Source: Streptomyces sp. ISL-12 (GTDB lineage: Bacteria > Actinomycetota > Actinomycetes > Streptomycetales > Streptomycetaceae). From it: a DNA stretch of 47,426 bases. Where the stretch lies: positions 1 through 47,426 of the forward strand of contig NZ_JAGGOO010000064.1 in the NCBI RefSeq assembly GCF_018614415.1, written 5' to 3'. The notes beneath the pieces were generated by a model. That model did not search any database. It saw only the letters and a list, made by a program, of their open reading frames with translations, and was not told where the DNA came from. Positions 35,743 through 43,089 of this stretch are shown piece after piece. The position numbers and the translations under genes were made by a program. How positions within the stretch are numbered: position 1 is the stretch's first letter; each line of letters begins with the position of its first letter.

Positions 35743-37170
35743 TCAGAGAACCGCGCTCAGCACGAGAACGGGGCCCATCGCCACCACGGAGGCGACGGAT
35801 ACGCCCACCGAACAGGTCTTGAGGGTGCCCCGGGTGGTCTGGCCCATCAGGGTCTGCAACAGCCAGAACGTGTTGCTCGTGAGATGCACGAGGAACAGCG
35901 ATCCGGCGCCCGCGGCGAGTGCGATGAGGACAGGGTTGATTCCGAGGGACGGAGCGACGGGCGCGAGCAGGCCGGCAGCGGTGATCGCGGAGATGGTCAC
36001 GGATCCGACCGCGACATGGAGCACGGCGGCGACCAGCCACACCACCAGCAGCGGAGCCCAGGTACCCGCCGTGAAGTACTTCCCGAGGATGTCTCCCAGC
36101 CCAGCGGCGGCGATCGTCGCGGCGAGGCAACCGCCCACACCGTTCAGAAGGAGGATCTGACCGCTGTCCGCCAGCCCTTTCGACAGTGCAGCGTCCACGG
36201 CCGGTTGTCCAAGGACGCGCCGGGTCAGGACACATGTCGCGACGAGCCCGAGCAGCAGCGCGACGACCGGACTGGAGACGAACTCGACGACCGGGTTCTT
36301 CCAGTGGACGACATCGGCGAGCGCTCCGGTGGCGATGAGGACAAGCGACGCGAGAAGGGGTGAGAACAACAGCAGCAGCTTGGAACCGGACCGCACCACC
36401 GGCTCCGTCTCCGTGCGTACCGCGCCCGGCGCGGCCTTCACCGCAGTACGCACACCGCTCGCAGCCGGGGACTCCGCGTCACCACCATGGCCCCCGGTCC
36501 CGGCGAGCTCCTCGGCGCCGCCGCCGTCCTCCTCGTCCAGCTCCGGCTTCCACCAGCCCCGCGTCAGGACGAAGCTCATGACGGCAACGGCGATGAAAAC
36601 GGTCGGAATCACGACGACCAGTCCGAAGAACAGGTATTCGCCCAGCGGGACATCGAGCAGAGCCGCCAGGGCCAGGGCGCCAACGCCTGGGACCGTGAAC
36701 ACGATGCCGCACTCGAGGCCGATGGCGAGCGCGGTCGCCATCCGGGCGGTGCCGTAACGGCCGAGCTTTCCGGCGATGCCTTTGGCCAGCGGCCCGGTGA
36801 TCACCAGAAGAACGTCGAGGAAGATCGACTGCAGGAACGTGGCGATCGTCAACGCCAGAGCGTACGGAACCCGTTTGGGGCCCGCGACTCGCAACAGCGT
36901 GCCGACGAGGCGTTCGATGGCACCGAGATCACGCAGCAGGGCCCCGATGAGCACGCCGAACGCGACCAGAAGGCCGATCTCGGCCATGACGTCACCGAAT
37001 CCCTTGGTGACCGTCTCCACGGTTTTCTCGACCCCGAGTCCCGTTGCCAGGCCGAGGTAACAGGCGCCGAGTACCAGCGCGACCACAGGGTTCACCCGCA
37101 ACCGCACGATCAGGAACACGATGGCGATCACGGTGATCGCGGTGTTGAGCAGAACAACGCTGTTCGACAT
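35743..37170 (-). CDS. GntP-family organic-acid permease
   Basis: A 475-aa membrane protein of the gluconate:H+ symporter (GntP) family with about 12 hydrophobic segments. Family features include GFGDVMAEIGLLVAFGVLIG (~62), FLQSIFLDVLLVI (~112) and, near the end, SVTISAITAAGLLAP and LVHLTSNTFWLL. A charged cytoplasmic loop (~215-265, with EEDGGG and Gly/His repeats) is longer than usual. ATG 37170 is preferred over GTG 37176. As first gene of the operon it imports the substrate, expected to be a small hydroxylated acid such as glycerate, gluconate or a relative. A promoter-like sequence lies ~70-100 nt upstream. Confidence 0.85.
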   Translation of the reverse strand: MSNSVVLLNTAITVIAIVFLIVRLRVNPVVALVLGACYLGLATGLGVEKTVETVTKGFGDVMAEIGLLVAFGVLIGALLRDLGAIERLVGTLLRVAGPKRVPYALALTIATFLQSIFLDVLLVITGPLAKGIAGKLGRYGTARMATALAIGLECGIVFTVPGVGALALAALLDVPLGEYLFFGLVVVIPTVFIAVAVMSFVLTRGWWKPELDEEDGGGAEELAGTGGHGGDAESPAASGVRTAVKAAPGAVRTETEPVVRSGSKLLLLFSPLLASLVLIATGALADVVHWKNPVVEFVSSPVVALLLGLVATCVLTRRVLGQPAVDAALSKGLADSGQILLLNGVGGCLAATIAAAGLGDILGKYFTAGTWAPLLVVWLVAAVLHVAVGSVTISAITAAGLLAPVAPSLGINPVLIALAAGAGSLFLVHLTSNTFWLLQTLMGQTTRGTLKTCSVGVSVASVVAMGPVLVLSAVL

Positions 37171-37236
37171 GCACACCGTCCGGTTCGTCCAGAAAAGTCT
37201 TCTACGCGAAGCGGGCCGGCCCGTTCACTGGCTCGC

Positions 37237-37267
37237 ATTATGAGCATGCGCCCAGAATGTGGGTCAA
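37237..37267 (-). promoter_or_regulatory. Putative promoter of the GntP operon
   Basis: On the minus strand TTGACC (complement of 37262-37267) is followed after 19 bp by CATAAT (37237-37242), near-consensus -35 and -10 boxes. GCTC-N7-GAGC (37231-37245) overlaps the -10 box and could bind the IclR regulator encoded downstream. Confidence 0.45.
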
Positions 37268-37269
37268 CA

Positions 37270-37575
37270 GTCAGGCGTGAAGTTTCCTCGACGAAGGCCA
37301 GCCACCCTGCAACCGACACGGACAGCGCCGCTTGACCGGGGGCGCCGGGACGGTAATCCGCACCACGACGCGTTGTGCCGAAGCCGTGCACATCGCGAGA
37401 AGAAAGCGCACGCAACCGGCAGTTCACCCGGCGCGCCGGACCGTGCCGCCCGACAAGCGAGCAAGCGCACCGGGCCGGCCTGCTCGAACAGGTCTTCTTT
37501 CGGGTCGAGCAGCACTGCAACGTGTCCCCGGCTACCGCGGTCGGGCCTGCTCCGGTCCGTCCGCAGGTGCCCTGT
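37270..37575. other. Intergenic, no gene seen
   Basis: About 300 bp between the GntP promoter and the IS5 debris. Frames on both strands lack coding character; the segment nearest 37575 may be eroded IS sequence. Confidence 0.4.
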
Positions 37576-38140
37576 ACACCGTCTATCAGAACGCGGCATC
37601 GCCGCTGGTCAGCCGATGGAAAGTGGAAGATACCGCTGTCTCGCATCCAGGCCGCCGATGATGCCGGGGGCGGGATCGACTGGGACGTGTCGGTGGGCTC
37701 GACCGCAGTGCGGGCTCATCAGCACGCCGCCGGTGCGAGGAAGGCGCCGCCAGTCCTGGATCTGATCCCCAGAGGGGGGAGGATCGGGGGACGAACCAGG
37801 TCGATCCGGTGCTGCGGAAACTGGCCGTCCGGCTGGAGGAGTGGCCAGATCGGCGAATGCCTGGGACGCTCCCCGCAGCGGATTCATCACCAGGATCCCT
37901 CTCGGCGCCGACGGACGCTGCCGGCCCCTCGCCTTCGTTCTGACACCCGGACACTACGGTGACGGCCCCCAGCTCGAGCACGTGCTGGAGCAGATCTCCG
38001 TACCTCGATCCGGAGTGGGACGGTCCCGCATCCGGTCCGACCGCGTGCTGGCCGACAAGGCCTGCACGTCGCGAAAACAACCGGCATTACCTGCGACGAC
38101 GTGGAACCCGGCACACCATCCCCGAACCTCAAGAGGGCAG
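37576..38140 (+). mobile_element. IS5-family transposase remnant, multiply frameshifted
   Basis: Pieces of one IS5-type transposase appear in shifting frames: TVYQ, then HRRWSADGKW, DWDVSVGSTAVRAHQHAAGA, then GFITRIPLGADGRCRPLAFV, SDRVLADKA and finally RRRGTRHTIPEP. At least three frame changes and loss of both ends make it inert. It resembles but is not identical to the IS5 element at 44.5 kb (both contain AHQHAAGA). The order and orientation are otherwise normal. Confidence 0.75.
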
Positions 38141-38238
38141 CGGTGGTCAGCCCACCGCCGCCCGCGGGCCGGACCGGCCGGCGTCAACGGCTCGATCCGG
38201 TCCCCCATCTCATCAGTGATCACTAATCGGACAGACAC
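38141..38238 (-). mobile_element. N-terminal scrap of a second IS5 transposase
   Basis: On the minus strand from an ATG at 38238 the residues RLVITDEMGDRIEPLTP and GRRWADHR match the first ~35 residues of IS5-type transposases. The frame meets, head to tail and in opposite orientation, the C-terminal debris of the previous IS5 copy near 38140. Two separate IS5 elements were therefore joined here by deletion or inversion. Confidence 0.65.
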
Positions 38239-38529
38239 AACCGATCAGCAGTCCTACGGCACCCGGCCGAGCGCCCCTACCAGCGGCCGGGCCGCCGGGG
38301 CACCGCAGTGTCGGCCTGGCTGACCAGCGGACTGTTGCGCCGGGTCGGCCTGATCCACGCCATGAGAGTGCAGGGCCCGCCGGGAGACCGACGGGGCGAC
38401 GTCGATCGCCGCTGAGAGGTATTGGCGCAGAGGGACGGCAGCCCCGAAGCCCGCGTTGGGCCGCGACCTCCTCAACGGATTTTTTGCGAGAACGGGCTCT
38501 CCCTCGGCCTCCCACCACCATCACTCTGA
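38239..38529. other. No gene recognised
   Basis: About 290 bp without a supported gene. Minus-strand frames contain plausible stretches (AAIDVAPSVSRRALHSHGVDQ), but no start with a ribosome-binding site and no recognised family. Possibly further IS or gene debris. Confidence 0.35.
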
Positions 38530-38890
38530 CGGGCCGAAGTCAGTAACGACACGATGTGTCCCAGGGTCAACCGGATCCACCTTTGCCCAGCTCGGCGAGC
38601 CGATGCCCATCTCGACTTCCAGGCCGGATGCCGTGGAGTAGCGGCGCTCTGTGATCGCTCCCCACGACTGGCACCGCTCAGCCGGCCCAGCCCGAGCCCG
38701 GTGGCCCAGGCGTCGCTGCTGAGATAGCGGGATTCGTCTGTGGTGAACAGGACGAGGTCGACGTCGGAGTCGGGCCGGGCGGCGTTACGGGGGCAAGAAC
38801 CCACCATGAGCAGACCGACGACGTCTATGCGATCCCTCGCCCAGCGGGCGATGCGATCGATGACCTCGTCGATCTCTGCGACCCGGTGGA
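38530..38890 (-). pseudogene. Nucleotidyltransferase-fold gene, frameshifted
   Basis: Minus-strand residues IDEVIDRIARWARDR and LLMVGSCPRNAARPDSDVDLV show the GS...DSDxDL signature of MNT-type nucleotidyltransferases, with the metal-binding Asp pair. After LGRLSGAS the frame is lost; the neighbouring frame continues sensibly with ERRYSTASGLEVEMGIG and VVTDFGPSE, so one indel near 38670 broke the gene. No good start is visible. Such small nucleotidyltransferases are often toxin-antitoxin partners or nucleotide-modifying enzymes; no partner is seen here. Confidence 0.65.
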
Positions 38891-39020
38891 CCGGACGGGA
38901 GCCACCGGAGCGATCCGTAGCGACACCGGCCGTCGCCCTGTGGCGGCCAGGCGTCGGAGTCCCGCGCTTGGCCCCTGACGAGCGGGATACGCGAGGCGCG
39001 TCCCGCTCCGGCTGGGACCG

Positions 39021-39890
39021 TCACGCACTCGGGGCGACGCCACCGCTGCGCGAGTGTGCCATCGTCCGCAGGGCAGGCAGCAGGTACTCCTTGCACAGCG
39101 GGTAGTTCTCCGAGACCGGGAAGTGGCCGATGCCCGGCATGCGGCCGCCCTCGGCGCCGGGGATACGGTCCAGCGTGGCCTGGGTCTCCTCGGAACTGCA
39201 GGCGTAGTCGTACTCACCGGTGTAGAGGTGGACCGGGCAGGCCCGGGTGTCGATCTCGTGCTCGCGACCGCTCAGGTCGAGGCCGTTGCTGTAGAAGTAC
39301 GTATCGCCCCGGTAGATGCCCGGACCCCCCTGGCTGTACATCCACCAGACCTCCTTGCGAGCCGCGAGCGGGCTCTGCGGAGCCATCAGGCCGTAGACCC
39401 ACGACGGCACCACCTGGTTGCTGTTGACGTCCGGGGCGAGCGGCCAGTCGTGGAACCTGCCCTCGACGGTGGACGCGCCGGAGAAGCCGACGACGCCACC
39501 GAGTTCGTCTCCGTGCAGCCGCGCCAGTTCCAGCACCAGTGAGCCGGCCATCGAGCAGCCGACGACGATGGGCCGGTCGAGGCCCAGCGCTCGCACGAAC
39601 GACATCACCGTCGCGACATAGCGCTCGCTGGTGAGGAGGTACTCCCGCTGCCACCAGCCGTCCGGCGGCAGGGACTTGCCGTGCCAGGGCAGGTCGAAAG
39701 CGAGCACCCTGAAGTCCTCCAGGACGTCGGGGTCGTTCTGCAGGTGCCGGTACTGCCGCGCGTCGGCGCCCGCGGTGTGCAGGCACACCACGGGGGTTCC
39801 GCTGCCGGAGTCCTCGAAGTAGACGCGGTGCGGCTCGTCGAGAATGTCCAGGTGCAGATACCGGCCGACGACGGGCTCGACGTAGGTCAT
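39021..39890 (-). CDS. Alpha/beta hydrolase
   Basis: A 289-aa cytoplasmic alpha/beta hydrolase. Features: CLHTAGADARQYRHL (oxyanion region, ~35), FDLPWHGKS, nucleophile elbow GCSMAG (~118), acid in TGEYDYACS (~237) and His in GIGHFPVSENY (~262). AAGGAG precedes the ATG, which overlaps the preceding stop by 4 nt. It ends a four-gene minus-strand operon. In catabolic operons such enzymes cleave lactones, esters or ring-fission C-C bonds; GCSMAG is compatible with any of these. The dehydroquinase-like and SnoaL-like partners suggest a cyclic hydroxy-acid substrate. Confidence 0.75.
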   Translation of the reverse strand: MTYVEPVVGRYLHLDILDEPHRVYFEDSGSGTPVVCLHTAGADARQYRHLQNDPDVLEDFRVLAFDLPWHGKSLPPDGWWQREYLLTSERYVATVMSFVRALGLDRPIVVGCSMAGSLVLELARLHGDELGGVVGFSGASTVEGRFHDWPLAPDVNSNQVVPSWVYGLMAPQSPLAARKEVWWMYSQGGPGIYRGDTYFYSNGLDLSGREHEIDTRACPVHLYTGEYDYACSSEETQATLDRIPGAEGGRMPGIGHFPVSENYPLCKEYLLPALRTMAHSRSGGVAPSA

Positions 39891-40288
39891 GCGAGGACTC
39901 CTTGCTGGTGGCCGGGAGCGGGCGCACGCATCTGCTGCAGAACGACGTCGATCACCCGCAGATGCCGGATCAGCTCGGTGCGCCCTTCCCGGATCTCGAA
40001 GTCGTCCCGGCGCCGGTCCATGGCCAGGACGTGCTGACTGTGGCGCGGTGGCGTCGGGCTGGTGAAGTCGCCCCAGGCCGCGGACGAACCGGCGAGGACC
40101 ACGTATGGCTTCCCGCAGTGGCCTCCTTCAGCGGTGAACCGGCCGTTCTCGATCTGGTAGGTACGCGACTCATCGTCACACAGCAGGGTCAGACAGACAC
40201 TGCCCCAGCGGCTCACCAGCCGGAACTCGGGGTCGTCGGCCACGCGCCCCAGCCACTGCTGTTCCTGCTCCGGGTCGAGAAAACTCAC
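39887..40288 (-). CDS. Small protein, possibly SCP2-like
   Basis: A 133-aa protein from a GTG at 40288 (AAGGA upstream), with stop overlapping the hydrolase start (ATGA). Residues ~5-90 (DPEFRLVSRWGSVCLTLLCDD, then a strand-rich middle with PYVVLAGSSAAWGDF) resemble the alpha/beta layout of SCP2 sterol-carrier domains, but similarity is weak. No catalytic motif, signal or membrane segment. Its invariable packing between the dehydroquinase-like and hydrolase genes suggests an accessory or substrate-binding role. Confidence 0.55.
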   Translation of the reverse strand: MSFLDPEQEQQWLGRVADDPEFRLVSRWGSVCLTLLCDDESRTYQIENGRFTAEGGHCGKPYVVLAGSSAAWGDFTSPTPPRHSQHVLAMDRRRDDFEIREGRTELIRHLRVIDVVLQQMRAPAPGHQQGVLA

Positions 40289-40334
40289 CTGCGTGATCCT
40301 TGTCCGATGGTTCGCTCGGGCCGTGGTCGGGCGG

Positions 40335-40871
40335 TCACTCCGCCTCCTTGCCCAAGAAGTCCTCGTCGTCGAAGGCGGAGACGAGCGAGATGAGCGCGCC
40401 GAGGTAACTGTGATGCCGCAGGCCCATGGACATGCCGGTCGCCGAGCGGGTGAAGTTCGACTCCCACGGGCCACCGGGCAGGCCGCGACCCGACCACGGG
40501 GGCGCCGAGATGTTGGAGAAATGCGTCTCGATCCACGGCTTGCCGGTCTCCTCCAGCGCGTGCCGGACCGCCTCGCCCGTCTTGGTCAGCCCGGCCGGGT
40601 TGAGGATGTAGGCGTCGGTCCGGGGAGCGGACTCGTGGATGGTGTCCAGGATGGCACCCTCGTGGTTGGACGTCATCGTCTCCACGGTCACCCCGAGTCC
40701 GGCGCCGGCCTCCTTGACGTAGTCGTGGAGGGCTTCGATGGAGGAGATGGGTCCGTAGACGCGCTTGTTGCGGTGGCCCAGGTTGGGCATGTTCGGGCCG
40801 TCGATGAGGGTGATGTGCAGTGCGCGGGCGCCGGGCCGGCGCCATCCGTAGCTGGTGCTGGAGTCAGTCAT
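40335..40871 (-). CDS. Type II dehydroquinase-like protein lacking the catalytic His
   Basis: A 178-aa protein with the type II 3-dehydroquinate dehydratase fold. IDGPNMPNLG (~23), Tyr39 in KRVYGPI, TSNHEGAILDTIH (~67) and ETHFSNI (~115) align with family motifs. In true AroQ the motif N-x-G-x-T-H-T-S carries the general-acid His; here it is NPAGLTKTG with Lys97. The rest of the binding pocket is retained, so the protein probably binds a quinate- or shikimate-like compound but catalyses something else, or serves as a different dehydratase. GGAGGA precedes the ATG. It sits in an operon with a SnoaL-like protein and a hydrolase, not with aromatic-biosynthesis genes. Confidence 0.75.
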   Translation of the reverse strand: MTDSSTSYGWRRPGARALHITLIDGPNMPNLGHRNKRVYGPISSIEALHDYVKEAGAGLGVTVETMTSNHEGAILDTIHESAPRTDAYILNPAGLTKTGEAVRHALEETGKPWIETHFSNISAPPWSGRGLPGGPWESNFTRSATGMSMGLRHHSYLGALISLVSAFDDEDFLGKEAE

Positions 40872-40919
40872 GGGTCCTCCGGTGTGCGGGTGTGGGTGGG
40901 CGGGCCGGTCGGTGCGCGA

Positions 40920-41375
40920 TCAGCCGCGGTAGAGGATCTTGGTCTGTGACAGGGCGTCGTACTGCAGTGTCGGCCGGTGGACGCGCTTCTGGATCCGCCA
41001 GCCGTCAGCCGTGCGAATCAGCTGGTCCCGGTAGTCGATGGCACGGACCTGGACCCGGCCGACGCCCTCGGTGCCCTGGTGAAGCGTGGCGACGACCAGG
41101 CTGTGGGCCGTCGCCCGGTCGCCGTCCACGGTGATGCGCGCGTTGCCGAGGGCATGGTTGGTCGCGTCGTACGCCTTCATGCGGTGCAACCACGTGGCGA
41201 CGCCCGTACCACCGCGCAAGGCGTCCGGCTCGTCGTTGTAGTACGACATGGCGTCGTCGGTGAAACAGCCGGCGATGCCGTCCCAGTCCTTGTCGTCCAA
41301 CGAGCCCAGATACCGCTCCAGGGTCTCCCTGACCAGGAACCTGTCGATCGCGTCGGTGGGTGTCGCATCGGTCAT
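40920..41375 (-). CDS. SnoaL/NTF2-like protein
   Basis: A 151-aa alpha+beta cone-fold protein of the SnoaL/nuclear-transport-factor-2 group: ETLERYLGSLDDKDWDGIAGCFTDDA at the N-terminus is the diagnostic helix-then-strand segment, and RIQKRVHRPTLQYD closes the barrel. Members act as dehydratases, isomerases or ring-hydroxylating small subunits. Asp and His residues in the pocket (CFTDD, HRMKAYDATNHAL) are compatible with acid-base catalysis. AGGGAG precedes the ATG. First gene of the minus-strand operon, divergent from the GntR regulator. Confidence 0.75.
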   Translation of the reverse strand: MTDATPTDAIDRFLVRETLERYLGSLDDKDWDGIAGCFTDDAMSYYNDEPDALRGGTGVATWLHRMKAYDATNHALGNARITVDGDRATAHSLVVATLHQGTEGVGRVQVRAIDYRDQLIRTADGWRIQKRVHRPTLQYDALSQTKILYRG

Positions 41376-41785
41376 GCCGCTCTCCCTTGAGCTATGCCGC
41401 GCCGATCTCGCGAGGTTCCCTCACTGCGCGGCCGCCACTTCGACACCCGGACCGTATGACAATGTTTCATCGAGGGTCAATGGTTGAGCACACGATGACC
41501 CCTCGGTGGCCCACGTGAGGCCGTATGGGCGGGAAAAATAGGGGCATATGATGCTGTAACTCGGGCTGTCGGTGCACGACTGCCTCTTGTCGAGCCTGAG
41601 GAATTGTCTTACGGTCCTTGCTCAGCGGAGGTCAGCAAGGCAACTTTCTCCGCGCCGGGGCCTGAAGACACACATCAGGAACGCCGTCTCCTGGTGGGGC
41701 GACCCTCTCAGTATGACAATCCGGTGGAACTGCGGTCCACGCTCGCCGGAGTATGGCGAGCGAGCGTCTATCCGAGGAGACTCCC
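41376..41785. promoter_or_regulatory. Divergent promoter region with repeated GTATGACAAT
   Basis: This 410-bp region separates the two divergent operons. The decamer GTATGACAAT occurs twice in direct orientation, at 41454-41463 (78 nt before the SnoaL-like start) and 41711-41720 (66 nt before the GntR start). Each copy is near one promoter, as expected for sites of the adjacent GntR regulator. No gene is seen in between. Confidence 0.5.
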
Positions 41786-42475
41786 GTGCCCGACAGCCGA
41801 CTGACTGCCCCGTCCACAACGGCCCCGTCCCGCTTCCGGCTGGCCTCCGCCATCCGCGCGGCGATCAGCGACGGCACCCTTCAGCCGGGTGAGCGTGTCA
41901 ACGAGCGGGAGCTGTGCGAAACCCACGGCGTGTCCCGCACGACCGTGCGGGAGACCCTGCGCCAGCTCGAAGCCGAGGGCTTTTTGACCCTGGAGCCGCA
42001 TCGCGGCGCCGTCGTGGCGAGGATGTCCTACGCCCAGGCCGAGGCCCTCTTCGAGGTGCGCGAGGCGTTGGAGTCGCTGGCCTGCGGCCTCTTCGCCGCC
42101 CGCGGGGACCTCACGCACAAGCGCAGGCTCTCCGAAGCCCTGAAGGCAACGGAGGCGGCGATGCAGGGCGGCTCGCTCGACGAGGTGCTCGAGGTCAAGG
42201 ACAGGTTCTACGACGCCTTGCTGGACGGGGCGGGAAACCCGGAGCTGACGACCTCCCTGCGCCTGCTGCACGCACGCATCCGCATGCTGCGCCGGTACTC
42301 GCTGTCGGTGCCGGGACGCCACGAGCGCACGCTGGCGGAGATCACCGACATCTGCCGCGCCATCGTCGCCGGAGACGTCGAGGGTGCCCGCAGGGCCGGC
42401 AGCCGGCACGTGGCACAGGCCCGGTACGCGGCCCTGCCGACGATCTTCGCGCAGGAGGAGCAACTGGATGCCTGA
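41786..42475 (+). CDS. GntR/FCD-family transcriptional regulator
   Basis: A 229-aa regulator from the GTG at 41786, chosen for the GAGGAGA ribosome-binding site just upstream. The N-terminal winged helix is clear: IRAAISDGTLQPGERVNERELCE then VSRTTVRETLRQLEAEG. The C-terminal part (AEALFEVREALESLACGL onward, with ERTLAEITDICRAIVAGD) is an FCD domain of the FadR type that binds small carboxylic acids, often through a metal held by Asp and His. It probably represses both divergent operons, with GTATGACAAT as candidate half-site. Confidence 0.85.
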   Translation: MPDSRLTAPSTTAPSRFRLASAIRAAISDGTLQPGERVNERELCETHGVSRTTVRETLRQLEAEGFLTLEPHRGAVVARMSYAQAEALFEVREALESLACGLFAARGDLTHKRRLSEALKATEAAMQGGSLDEVLEVKDRFYDALLDGAGNPELTTSLRLLHARIRMLRRYSLSVPGRHERTLAEITDICRAIVAGDVEGARRAGSRHVAQARYAALPTIFAQEEQLDA

Positions 42476-42571
42476 CTGCGCGACGGGCCGGGCACGGTCT
42501 GGCGCTTCCGCCCGGAAAGAGGCAGACCTGCCGCGGCAACGAACACCGATGACGAACAGAAAGCAGATCAC

Positions 42572-42988
42572 ATGACCACCGTCAACAAAGAAGCGCTCGA
42601 GTACGTCAACGAGATGGCCAAGGCCCGTGGCTATGTACTGCCATACCACAAGCTCATGGCCAACGCGGACATCGATGTGCTCAAGGCGGCGAACCACTTG
42701 GTGACCGCCGCGTACACCGCGGAACGCAGCCTGGACAAGGCCACCAAGGAACTCATCTTCATCACCAGTCTCACGATCATGCGGGCCTCCGCCGGTCACA
42801 TCGCCAGTCACATCCGGGTGGCGCTCGACCTCGGTGTCACACCCCAGCAGATCCTGGAAGCCATCGAGATCACCCTGCCCGAGGCCGGTGTGGTCACCTT
42901 CCAGCACGGCTTCTCCGTCTGGGCCGACGTGGTGGGAGCCACTGGTATCGAGCCCACCGTCGCCACTCACGACGGTTCCGCCCAGTAA
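42572..42988 (+). CDS. Carboxymuconolactone-decarboxylase-like protein
   Basis: A 138-aa all-helical protein of the CMD/AhpD-like superfamily: LVTAAYTAERSLDKATKELIF, then ASAGHIASHIRVALDLGVTPQQILEAIE, which matches the core helix pair. AhpD-type members have a redox CxxC in this helix; here it is SAGH-x-x-SH, so peroxidase chemistry is unlikely and a decarboxylase or isomerase role is more plausible. Ribosome-binding site is weak (GAAAG). It lies 97 nt after the GntR gene and 102 nt before the MFS importer. Confidence 0.75.
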   Translation: MTTVNKEALEYVNEMAKARGYVLPYHKLMANADIDVLKAANHLVTAAYTAERSLDKATKELIFITSLTIMRASAGHIASHIRVALDLGVTPQQILEAIEITLPEAGVVTFQHGFSVWADVVGATGIEPTVATHDGSAQ

Positions 42989-43089
42989 GCCACCGGCCCG
43001 ACCTCTCGTCGCGAGGTCCCGCGAGGCGCCCGCAACCGCCCGCGGGACCGCCGCAGAACACCGTCGTTCCCGCAGAAAGCGACCGCGCC

